A DNA stretch of 64,000 bases. Origin: Zopfochytrium polystomum (Eukaryota; Chytridiomycota; Chytridiomycetes; Chytridiales; Chytridiaceae). Below, piece by piece: positions 23,161 through 33,434 of this stretch. A program made the position numbers and the translations under genes. Where the stretch lies: assembly GCA_025765615.1 (NCBI GenBank), contig JAIVFJ010000043.1, positions 248,001 through 312,000 on the forward strand, read 5' to 3'. The notes under the pieces are model-generated. The model had not been told where the DNA came from, ran no database searches, and saw only the letters and a program-made list of their open reading frames with translations. The first letter of the stretch is position 1. The number at the start of each line of letters is the position of its first letter.

Positions 23161-25248
23161 TTGATGATGATGGCGGCGGCGGCGGCGGCGTCCAATTGGC
23201 CCTGCAAGGAGGAGGAGGTCGCGGTCGAGGCTGGCGTCGGAGGCGGCGGCGTCGACAACCGCGCAAGGAGCGGCGCGCCACACTCTTCGTCGACTGCACC
23301 TTACTCCGCGCCGAAAGCGCGTGCCGGCGGCCATCTTCTTTCTCTAACACAGTCGGGTTCGACCACGCGGCGCGGGAGCAAGGATTCAAGTACCAGCGGC
23401 AGCAGCCCCTCCCAGCAACCCCGCCCAGCTCGTCCCCTTACTGAACGGGGCCAATCAATGGATGGCGCTATTGCATCATCCGCTGAAGTCGCGTCTCTGC
23501 CGAGGAAGCAGCGCTGGTCCTTGTTTTTCCCGCGAGCGTCCCGAGCGCCGTCCGACGCATCGACCTCGGCGATTCCTCCGCCTGCTCCTGTAGCCAGATC
23601 GCAATCGCTGGCTCGTTCCAGCCAATCGAAACAGCAACCTACCAACTCTCCAACCGCAACAAACCCCACCCCCTCAATTGTCGAGGTCTCTCCACCATCC
23701 CAACCGTTGGCTTCGGTCAAGCGACTCTCCATGACTTCTTTTTTTGGCCAATCCTCCAAATCCACTGCTCCAACCGATGCTGGTCGAAAGCGGCGGCCCC
23801 CACCCTCATTGGCAACACCCGTATCTGCGTCGGAGTCGAACTGCGAATCCGATTCACGCCATGATCTGGAAGCGCAAGCCGTGCTCGCGCGGAATACGTT
23901 GCACAACAGCTACATTGGGCGTGTCGACGTATCCCGCTTAAATATTCCCGCAACCTCTCGCTCAGGTGAAAGTTCTGCTGACGTGCCAGGACTCGGGGTT
24001 GATGGCGTCGACAGCACCCTGGGCGACTCAACTCTTCTCCTTCGGTATGCTTTGGAGGCGGACCGTATGGATGGCATTCGCCGCCCAGCCGCCATCATTG
24101 CAAGCCGCGTTTTCGCAACGGACGTTGACCATGGTGTCGGCGAATCCCTTCAAACAGACGAGTCCGCAGTTGTGTCCACCCTTTCGGTGGACATTTCCAG
24201 CGCGACAGTGACTTCGCATTCGGCCCTCGAGCGCTTCAAATCACTAGACGAGGAGACTTTAGAGCGGCTCGCAACAGTGACGGCTGCACTGGAGGCTGGC
24301 GCTGACGAAGAGGCTGATTTGAAGGAAGTAGCCCTGGATGCGCCATCTGTCAGCCGTCAGTTCTCGATGCCGGAATTGTTAACACGCCGTACTTCACCGT
24401 TTTCTGGAATCAGCCATTCGACGCGACCGCCTCCTCCGCCTATTGCCCCAGCAGCCGGACCATTTCATGCAGAACCAGTGTTCGGGCTCACACCGCAGCC
24501 CCCATCACTGCAACGCTGTGAAACAAATGCTTCGCCCCGAACAGTAGGCTCGCCGGCGGCGGTCCGGGACTGGCGTAACCCGTCTTCCTTGTACCGCGAC
24601 TCCAATACCTTGAGAGCATCGCTTCCACCAATGCACCTAAGTTCCGAATTCACCGACCTGCTCGAGACAGAGTCTTACGACTGCGACACTGAAACCCTCA
24701 CCAGCGACAGTGACAAGCCAACCCCAAAGCAGCGTCCGATTCCTTTCTCCTCTCCGTCCCTCTACTCCCTTTCCCTCGAAACTCCCACACCACCTCTCTC
24801 CTCTGCATCCTCGACCCCACTGTCTTCGGCTGGCCCAACACCGCCACCAGCCTCTTCGACTCCTCCATCAGCTGCACCCTCACCTGCGCACACGCTTGCA
24901 CCACCACCACCAACCCCCTCAACCACGGCGACGTCGTCATCGTCCCCGCTCCACCACCCTCAGCCGCAACGCTCCGTCCGCTGGGCCGACGAGCGCGGCC
25001 GCGCGCTGGAGGTGCACCACGACTTTGGCGACTACATGGACCGCGTCCTCGCACTGCGCGAGCTGCGGATCCACGAGCTCGTCCTACGGAGGCGCGCGGA
25101 GGAGATTGGCGCGCTGATGGGCGTCGGCGTCGCAGTCTACGGCGGTGGTGCCGGCGGAACCGCGGGGGCGGGGAGCGCCGGCGGCGTCGGGAAGGGAATG
25201 ATGATGCTGGGGCTGCCCGTTTACTCGACGCCTTACTCGTTTGGATGA
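23161..25248 (+). CDS. Large Ser/Pro-rich protein of unknown function with an RSVRWAD motif
   Basis: A single uninterrupted frame of 695 residues begins with four Met and a run of Ala. I do not recognise the family. Most of the protein is low-complexity Ser/Pro/Thr with scattered basic patches such as LPRKQRWSLFFPR, and looks disordered. A long Pro/Thr/Ser tract occupies residues ~530-600. The only ordered-looking part is C-terminal: RSVRWADERGRALEVHHDFG, then a predicted helix rich in Leu/Arg (RVLALRELRIHELVLRRRAE), then a Gly-rich tail. RSVRW fits the [RK]-x-V-x-[FW] docking pattern for protein phosphatase 1, so a PP1-binding or phosphorylation-controlled scaffold is possible. This is inference from one short motif. 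The gene is divergent from IFT172. Lack of introns is unusual among its neighbours. Confidence 0.65.
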   Translation: MMMMAAAAAASNWPCKEEEVAVEAGVGGGGVDNRARSGAPHSSSTAPYSAPKARAGGHLLSLTQSGSTTRRGSKDSSTSGSSPSQQPRPARPLTERGQSMDGAIASSAEVASLPRKQRWSLFFPRASRAPSDASTSAIPPPAPVARSQSLARSSQSKQQPTNSPTATNPTPSIVEVSPPSQPLASVKRLSMTSFFGQSSKSTAPTDAGRKRRPPPSLATPVSASESNCESDSRHDLEAQAVLARNTLHNSYIGRVDVSRLNIPATSRSGESSADVPGLGVDGVDSTLGDSTLLLRYALEADRMDGIRRPAAIIASRVFATDVDHGVGESLQTDESAVVSTLSVDISSATVTSHSALERFKSLDEETLERLATVTAALEAGADEEADLKEVALDAPSVSRQFSMPELLTRRTSPFSGISHSTRPPPPPIAPAAGPFHAEPVFGLTPQPPSLQRCETNASPRTVGSPAAVRDWRNPSSLYRDSNTLRASLPPMHLSSEFTDLLETESYDCDTETLTSDSDKPTPKQRPIPFSSPSLYSLSLETPTPPLSSASSTPLSSAGPTPPPASSTPPSAAPSPAHTLAPPPPTPSTTATSSSSPLHHPQPQRSVRWADERGRALEVHHDFGDYMDRVLALRELRIHELVLRRRAEEIGALMGVGVAVYGGGAGGTAGAGSAGGVGKGMMMLGLPVYSTPYSFG

Positions 25249-25989
25249 GTCGTTGAAGAAGCTCTCTCACCCCCTCCCCGTCCCTTTCTTATTTTCTCTT
25301 CATACAGCACCCCACGCCTCTTGCACCTCACCACTCCACCTCCAAAAACCGCGAAACCCCTTTTTCTGGGCGCCGGTGGTGTCTCGCTGACGACTTCTCC
25401 AGCAGACCCTACTCCGGGGTCAGCCCGAAGAAGAAAAAGTGGGATAAAACAGCGGAGGGATAGGGCCCGGACCCTCGACAGCACCAAAGCACATTTCAGG
25501 GCAAACATTCGGCTCAATAGGAAAGAATCTCTTTCAATCTCCCATAACGCACTTGCATCCCTCCACCCACCCATCCCGGTCCTCTTGCACTCTCTGCACC
25601 CACGTTCCACATGCCCACTCTCCCTCCCGCTTGCGTTCCCATTTATTAGAAGTGAAAAATTGAAACGTATATCGCTCAGCGAATGAAGTTGCCCCTCGTT
25701 TTTTTTTCTCTCTTATTTTCTAATTTTTTCTTCTTTACTTCGTTCACCCCATGGTTCCCCCCCTGCTTCCGTTGACTGCACTTCCATTCACTTCATTCCG
25801 CTTAAAAAGAAAATGTTGAGCTGAACTCTTCCAGGTTTTTTTTTTTTAACCGCTTTTTTTTTTAAGAATTGTTACCCGTCGGCCCTCTTCTTGGCTTTTT
25901 TGCTCCTCTTTGCGTGTTCTCGTTTCAATCCGAGGCCTTCTTCGTGTTGTTGCAACGCAGCGTCATAAATGGTCGTCTGCTTGCGCTCC
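25249..25989. other. 3' region of the Ser/Pro-rich gene, no gene seen
   Basis: Pyrimidine-rich DNA with several T homopolymers (for example near 25699-25706 and 25835-25862). The open frames are short and of low complexity. Confidence 0.45.
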
Positions 25990-27130
25990 TTTTGTTTCTA
26001 TTTCGATTTATTATGGGACCGACCCACGCCACCAGTCGATGTCCTGTGTTGTCTTGGAAAGACGTCGAAACGGAACAAAGAGCCCTCCAACGTTCGCTCA
26101 AACTCTTCCTGTATCTCTCGCACTTTTTCACCGGGATAGGTGATTGAATTAAGGAATGAGAGTCCAACAGGACCCAATCGACAAGCCTCTACTTCCTGCC
26201 AACGGACTTGAGTGCTGTTTCGTTCGTCATCGAGTTTCAGAGTTGTCGCCACGCGCAGACCAGACTTTGAATGCATTCATTTCGCAATGCATTCTGTCTC
26301 CAGCACGTCGATCGACCTTTGAGAGATCCCAGCTAGTTTCCTTTTGGAGAGTCTCAATGCGCTCATTTGTTTTTCTTTTCTGATAAACAGAAAGATTGAA
26401 CAAGAAGAAGATCGTCGCGCATAATTGATGGACTTGCCGAAGTCAGCGCGAAGTTGGGATCCAGCTGAATTGATTTTTGATTATACTTCCAGTTGCGAAA
26501 CTGCTTTTACAAATTTAGAGAAGTTCGCTTAAATAGATCTCGTGATCTGGTTCTTGCGAGCCCCATGTGGCCAGCGGTCCTTCTCTGCTTCGACCGTTGT
26601 CCCTTGATGTGTGCCGGAGGAAGCTTCAATAATGTCATCAGTGACTCCCTCATCCTTGTCCCCAGCGCTCCCCTCGAAAGCTTATCATGGGACAAAAACT
26701 GAATCGCAAAGAAAACTTTGTTGACACCGCTTCCGTGCCAAATCGTGCGCGTGGACCCGTTCCATTAGTGTCCAGATTCCTCGTCCCGGTTCGGGCGCTG
26801 GTCGTCGACGTTCCTCAGGCACAGCGGTTCCCGTAGTTTCCTGCTGTGCATCTATATGATCCGCAAGCTGCTCCTCGAACGGCTGTAGTGCTCGTAAGTC
26901 TCGTAGCCTCGCGTCCAAGAACCGTGCAGACACATGTCTTCTAGACCTTTTTGCCTGAGGGAAGACGTAACTTTGAGGGCATCAGTAAAAGAATCCTGAC
27001 GCTCCGTAAACGGTGCTTTGCAAACTGCAAGTAGGCTGGACATCGCAGGCCATAAATTGTAGAAGCATTCAAGGGCCAGTTTGCAAAGACAGAACAACCA
27101 CAACTAGGCAACGAAATAAAGAGCAAAGGG
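25990..27130 (-). CDS. Tentative multi-exon coiled-coil protein, unknown function
   Basis: Several minus-strand segments have charged, helix-forming composition but fall in different frames, as expected of short exons. They are: near 27010-26945 (FTERQDSFTDALKVTSSLRQ), near 26935-26860 (ARLRDLRALQPFEEQLADHI), near 26640-26520 (DDIIEASSGTHQGTTVEAEK), near 26370-26290 (NERIETLQKETSWDLSKV), and 26276-26000 (two parts, including EKVREIQEEFERTLEGSLFR). Splice sites between them were not resolved and no domain is recognised. The composition suggests a coiled-coil or cytoskeletal protein. The evidence is compositional only. The stretch could instead belong to the downstream end of the deubiquitinase locus. 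Confidence 0.35.
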
Positions 27131-27314
27131 GAAACCTACCCCCGGCCTCCGTCCAACTCCACCGGAAAAGTAAAAAGAACGGCGAAGATAAGAACAGAGG
27201 CTCACCAGGCAACCACGCTTTCTCAAAGATGGAACAAGCGAATAGCTGGGGAAAAGAAAAACAAAAAAAAGCTAGACATGAGCTTCATTGTGGCTCTGAG
27301 GCATCATCCAACGG

Positions 27315-30300
27315 CTACATCGGCCGCTGCCAGCTGTCGAGGTCCATGTCCTCCTCGCCATTATATTCCAGGAGGGGGTCCTTCTCGACAAACTCCCCGT
27401 CTCCTTCAAGGTCGGCGCCGGGGACGCGGCGAGCGCGGTGGTTTGCCTCAACGTCCTCATCAAAGTCCAGGACCCCGCGCTCGCGCGGCGGGGTGGAGTG
27501 GGGCGACGCGGCGCGGCCAGAGGACGGCAGCGACGCGCCGTCGTCAAAGACAATGTCGTGGACGGGCGCAGACGAGTCGTCGTCGTCGGCGTCCAGGTCA
27601 TCGTCGTCGTCCAGAAGGGAGCCGAGTTTCTGTCCGTGCAGACGCCGCCGGGGGCGCGACCCCGCCCCGGCCCTGCCTCCGCCCGTCTCGACATCAGAAT
27701 CCGACAAGCGGGCAAACTCGAACCCGGCTGACGCAGCCGAAGACCCGTGGTACCGCTGCATCGCCGCCGCCGCCGGTAGGTCTCTCTGCAACCGGGCGGG
27801 GCTGGACTGGGCGGACAGGCCGTATTGCGCAGAGCTCGAACCGGTTCCGGGAAGCTCGTCTTCAGAGGCGATGGCTTCGTCACCTGATGGAGCGGGCGAG
27901 TTCAGAGTGTGCGGGGAGGATGCGGGACGGCTGTTGTAATTTCGGTTGATGGACGGGCCAGCAAGCTGACCATACGAGGACCGGCTGCCATAAGTATAGC
28001 TAGTGCCGCCATAAGGATAGCCACCGCCAGAGAGATGTGAGAATGGAAAGGACGAGTTTTGAAAGGAAGAGTACGGGTCTCCTCTCGAGTCGTTTGGGGC
28101 TGGGTCATTGGCTGTCTTCTCTTTCACTTCTTCGATGATGGCGGAGAAATCGCTCTTATTCTCCGCTCTTCGTCGTTGGTAGAAGAGAAGATATGCAGAG
28201 GAAGTCTTTCACTCATGGTGAGCCAAGGGCTTTGCAAATCTACGAAACAAGGAAAACTAACCATGACGGAGTCCTCTGAAACTTTGGAAACATGTGAATC
28301 ATCAAAGTTGTACCATTCGCTGCTCAGAGGGTTCTTGGCGTAAGCCGTATCTACGGTGCCGATTAATAGGGCAAATCAAGTGCACTACACTCACAATGTC
28401 CGCCGCCAAGACCGCCGAAATGATTTGACACGCCAAATAAGTCATAGATAAGCTCGCCGTTATCCGCTTCAACGCCCTCCGTCGATCCAAGTTTAACGTA
28501 AGATTTCGCGAAGTCTTTCCCTAACGCGACATCTGTCAGGTCGAGCCCGGTCACAGGAAACTCGACAAGAGCATCGATCTTATTTGCAGATATGCTCCTA
28601 AAACCGCGGCCCGAGTTGGAAAAACGCTTCAAGTGAAAAACGAGAATCTGCATCCGCCAGATAATGGAACTTTAGCGGCTTAGTAAAGGACAAATTGGCG
28701 GACATACCTCAGGAACCCTCCAAACATCCAGCTTCTTCTTGATCTTCTTGTGGTCCTTACATTGGGGGCAATACCACGTGTCTTCGTCACCCATCTCCTC
28801 TTCCCTCATGAACTCGTTCAGGCAGTCACGAAGCGTAATATTTGTTCTCGCTGCTTTCGAGGAGTCCTCGGAGCTCGATCCATTCGCTGATACTTCAACT
28901 TCTCGGGCCTAAGCAAACTGAGAATGCATCGCTGAGAAAAGTGTCAAGGTGACTTACAGCGAAAACGCCGCCGATCGCCGAAGAGTAGCCACTTGAAATC
29001 TTCTCGAATAACAGTTCAGCCATGACTTTCGAGAACTCAGCAATGGACAGCAGTTCGCCACGCATGCTGTACGTTTTAGAGTAGGAAAAGCAGTCTGGTG
29101 TTTCGGCATCGCATTCCTCTAAAAAGTCAAAGCCGTTTTCACTTTCTTCCTCGGCATCCCTATCCTCCTCGCTTTCTTGAGCTGAAGAATCTTTTTCTAT
29201 CGAAGGTTCCCTCCGTTGAGAAGGTCGAGGAATCTGAATGGGGGTAGGCGGGTAGAAAAACCCTGAGTTCGATCGACCCCATTGTGAGTAGAAGTTGTCC
29301 ATCCCGTCCTGGCCCACGCGTGCGTTCATATCCCCTTGGTAATATTTCAAGGAAAACAGGGAGCGTATGGGAACGACATTTTCGTTATTTTCCGTGGAGG
29401 CTGTGTCGAAAGGAACTGAACGATTCGACAGGTTTTCGAAGAGGTCTTGGAGTCGCGAGTCCGCGTCCTCCGGGTTGCTCATGATTGTTTTGTAGACAGT
29501 CGCCAATGCCTGTCCGTGAATCGCTGTGTCGCTTTCAAGATGGTACAATTTGATGCGAGCGTATCTCCTGATGGCTCGAACCGCCTGGCGGTACATGATG
29601 AGTCCCAGTCGTCCCAAGCAAAGTTGCTCGAGCCAACCCTCATTCAAATTTTGATCTTCGACGTGAACAGTAACTTTGATGTCAGCCGGTAGCGGAATGA
29701 GAGAAGGTGCTCCAAAGAGGGAGTCTTCGCGCCGGTTATAATAGGAGTTCGTTTCCTGTAATGGGGTGGAGAGATACAGGGGTATGTGAACCGATTTCGA
29801 AAAGTCGCGGTCCTCCATGGGAGTACCGAAGTCGTCCCAGTGCGGCTCTGCTAGTTCGTAAATGTAAACCATGTCATTCGCCGCGATTTCTGCAACGCGA
29901 TCCCAGTCTTGGAAGACTTTGTATATCTTTTTTCCGAAGATTTCCATGACAGCAACGCGCTTGGGATCTTTTGAAGACCAGTTCAGCAGCTCTGCAACCT
30001 TGGTCTTTAGAACTTTAACGTTTGCATCGCGTGGAACTGTAACGAGAACTTTGCGGGGTATCTCGTCCATTTGAACTGTCTCGTCAGCAGACGAAAATCG
30101 CGCGGCGGGAACAACGACGAATTCGCGGTTCAGCTCACGCCGTTCCGGAACAGGCAATGAGAGAAACATAAACGGGTCGAACTTAATGCTCCACTTCCCA
30201 CATGTCAGACACTCAACCCGGCTTTTGTACTCTCCTTGAAAAAGATCAACAATAGCAGAATCGTTTCGAGCCCGATAGATCTCCCAAGATTTGGCAGCTA

Positions 30301-32259
30301 TCTCATGATCTGGCATTCCGTCCATTTCCGGTGCCTCTATGTATGGCTTCTTTTTTATTCGATTCAAATCCTCGTGGAGCCCATCTAAGAGGAACTGAAG
30401 CAGTTCTTGGGAATCTTGCTGAGCATACCCAGCAAAAGTGGCGTTGAATCGGCCAATCGTGCTTTTAAATATTCGTGGGGCAATACTTGAAGTTCGGTAC
30501 TGATTGGTTCGCCACAACTGCGAAACAAGGTTTGCGTAAGCTTCTGCAACTTCGCCATGCATTCCCAACGGATTGTCCTTGTTCAATTGATCTCGCCATT
30601 TTCCCGAGAGAAAAAAGCCGGTAAGGGGGGCTGTGTTGCTCAAGCACTGCAATGCGGAGTTCATGAAGCACGTGTTGCCGAGATTGTTCAGTCCAGTGCA
30701 ACCGACGGGAACTGAAAGTGTGGGTTTCTGGTATGATGTTGCGGATGAACTTGCGCTCGCATTCGATAGACGCAATTTCACTGTGGGAGAATCGGGGTCA
30801 GGGGCTGGAAGAAGAAGCTTCGGCTTGGTGTCTTCCTCGTCCTCAACGTCGGTAATCCCTGATTGAATGCGCAGGATACGCGCGCGTTTCTCAGCTGCTG
30901 TTTCTCGCGGTTTTGGCGGTGAAGCATTCACGTCTGGTGCGGGGGCCGGCTGCGCCGCGTATATTTGTGAATCCATGTTCAAAGCGTCCGTCACCGTGGG
31001 TAACCTAGAACGAAGCTTGTGATCAGTTTAAGAAAAACAAGAAATTGAAGTCTCACTCGTCATCGTCCGCTTTGCTTTCGAGTGGCCAACTACCATCATC
31101 CCCAAGCTCCTCCAATCCAACTCTGTACTGATCGCTGCCGTTGAATATCGCGTCGACCGTTGTCGACAACGGTTGTATGAGAGCCAGAGGGCTGCCGTTT
31201 CCATCCAAGGTCCACAGTCGAAATCGGCCATCATCCAGTCCAAGTAAATCTTTCACCGCTGAATAAAGACCGTTTGAGGACAATAAGGGAGATACTAACA
31301 TGGACTTCTCGTCGCCTAGCTTGTTGAGTAGAATAATCTCCATCTCCTGGGGTTTCTTGCTCCGATCAATTGAGTCGTAAGTCCCGTCTTTAAAAGCGGG
31401 AAAGGGGATTGCATGTTTAGGATCCGCCAAACCGTATCTAAAGGGCCGAAAACATGCGTAAGTGCATAAATGTACTCTCATTGAATTCTTACCCGTCGAT
31501 CAGCGTTTGAAATTCGTCCTTCCGGAGGACGTAGAAAGAACAATCAAAAGCAGTTGTAAACAGAATCGAGTTATCGATGACGCTTGGTTCATTATGCGCG
31601 TACGGTTCGGCCGCATACTGGAGGAATGCATCAAGCCAGCCCGCCGCAATAGGGAATACAAGCTCGCCATCCTTGTGACCTGCGTTAATTATGTTGCGGC
31701 GGACTCGATCGACGGCGGTTGGCGACAACCCGGAAGGCCGCGTCGTCAGCCCCGACAGATCGATGGAAGGGCTCCGGTGGTCCCGCAAATTGACACTCAT
31801 CGGGCTTTCCGGAGCCATGCTCTCCCGAGTCGGGGCGTCCGTGATGAAGGAGGATGTTGGGCTGTTGCTGCGGGTTGCCTCTCGTCTCGAGTAAAAGTTA
31901 CTGCGAGGGCTGTTGGTGTCGTCCGAAACTTTGTGAGCCTTTGCGGACGAGCCAGAATCAAAGTAGGGCGAATCTGCGGTTCGCTTCGTCGAAGAAAGGA
32001 CGAAGCCTGAGAGGGGTGCTGCGTGGGAGGGGGGTACGGCGGGGTGATCAGACGAAGATCGTGTGGATGAGAACTGTTCGGTAATGATCGGCTCCGCCGC
32101 TGTGGAACAAACTTGAAGGGGAGGCGCGGCGTTGTTCGCGATGCTCGCTGGAAGGTTGAGTTCTGGACTTGAGATGGTATTGCGGCTCTTTGGTGGGTGC
32201 TTCGCGACGGCTGGTGGTCCTGTTTCCTTTGCAATCGTGTCGTCGCCGTCCTCAACCAT
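27315..32259 (-). CDS. DUSP-containing ubiquitin carboxyl-terminal hydrolase (USP15/Ubp12 type)
   Basis: Exons: 32259-31493, 31437-31057, 31004-28958, 28908-28708, 28647-28395, 28350-28262 and 28205-27315 (1,542 residues). The frame also permits a start at 32334. A DUSP domain ([24 protein letters not shown]) follows a disordered N-terminus, then a ubiquitin-like segment. The catalytic Cys box is [18 protein letters not shown]. The QQDS motif and two zinc-binding pairs, CLTCGKW and WYCPQCK, follow. The His box GGLGGGHYTAYAKN is created by splicing exons 5 and 6. The last exon adds an acidic and Ser-rich tail. The protease should remove ubiquitin from substrates. USP4/11/15 and yeast Ubp12 share this layout. 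The insertion between catalytic halves is long and acidic. All catalytic residues visible in the family are present, so it should be active. Confidence 0.93.
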
Positions 32260-32560
32260 AAGATCCAAGCACACGGTCGGCCTGTCCAAACAGCAGAACC
32301 CGCGGTGAAGATGCTGCGGCGATCGTTTCGGCAACTACTTGAGATAAGGGATGACGAAGTGGCTGGCCGCAGTGTATCACAGAAGAGGTGTCGATCGCCG
32401 CTGTATTCCCTAGTAACGGGTGGACGGGGTTTCTTTCGCGTTCCGCGAAGTTTCCGCCGGCGCAGCAGTCGCTGTAAGGGCCCCAGCTGCGAAAAACAAT
32501 CCCTTCTTCAAAGACAACGTGCAAGCACTTTATTACGTATTAACCTTAACCGAGCGACCT

Positions 32561-33359
32561 TCAATTTATCTGAAAGGTCGGTTGGTGATGATGAATCGCC
32601 TCGAACGCGATTTGACCCACCTTCAGCAGCTCAACTTCGAAGTTTAGGTCTGCTTTTGGTGGGATCTGTTGGTGAATTGTGTCGTTAACGTTCACCCTGT
32701 GGACAGGAGATTCGTACCACACCGGGATATCCTCGCTCGCCGTACTAGGCAGCATTTAGCAAGATTCACCTATTCCAAAACTTTCACTTACAGCGTAGTC
32801 CCAAGTAATTCGCAGCATCGCCTGTTGCAGAATGAGAAAAAGCAAGAGCGAGGATGACGAACATGCTTACTACCTTCTCTCCTAGCGACATCTGTGGGAC
32901 CCCCTCGTCCCAACCACGAATCACTCTGCCAACACCAATCTTTGTTGCAAACACCTGACCTCGGTCAATGCTTGAGTCAAACTTCGTTCCGTCGTTCAGC
33001 TGCCGACAGTCGTTATAAACGGAACGAGTCTGTACCAATCCTTGGCTTACCGTCCCAGTATCTGGAAAAATGGGAATCAGAGCCATGTATGAGAACACTA
33101 AATAAAATAGACGACTCACAATGCATTGTGACAGTATCGCCCTGCAAGCAACGTTCAGAGGAACGTTTAATCATTCATTGACGACCGAGCGAGACCCTCC
33201 AACCTTTTTAGGAAAGTTGACACCGTCGCCCGGCTTGATTGTCTCTTTTGTTACTCCACGCATAATCGCTGACGATGAGAAAGAACGTAGAACCGTCGCC
33301 GACAACCTGGGCGTCGCCGAGCGAGAGAGCAGTGTGAGCGGAGCGCGAAAGGCCATCAC
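32561..33359 (-). CDS. FKBP-type peptidyl-prolyl cis-trans isomerase, probably mitochondrial
   Basis: Eight exons: 33359-33204, 33141-33120, 33061-33051, 32999-32874, 32821-32792, 32744-32718, 32665-32621 and 32569-32561. They give 141 residues. The core matches FKBP12: GDTVTMHYTGT across three exons, then [41 protein letters not shown] and [17 protein letters not shown]. The first ~35 residues are rich in Arg, Ser, Ala and Leu without acidic residues ([15 protein letters not shown]), which suggests a mitochondrial targeting peptide. A second Met at about residue 33 could give a cytosolic form. FKBPs catalyse proline isomerisation and bind FK506/rapamycin. Exon sizes are extreme: 22, 11 and 9 nt, the last encoding only Ile-Asn-stop. 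It lies about 300 nt downstream of the deubiquitinase start, on the same strand. Confidence 0.92.
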
Positions 33360-33434
33360 GAGAGCGGCTTCTGGCTTTCTTTCTTCTTTTTCTTCCGGTT
33401 TTTATTTTTATTTTTTTCCCTCTTTTTTTCATGC

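Noticed and set aside
27272..27949. Arg- and Pro-rich frames on both strands over the last deubiquitinase exon
   Set aside because: Shadows of the G/C-rich acidic tail. Only the minus-strand frame from 28205 continues the conserved USP sequence.
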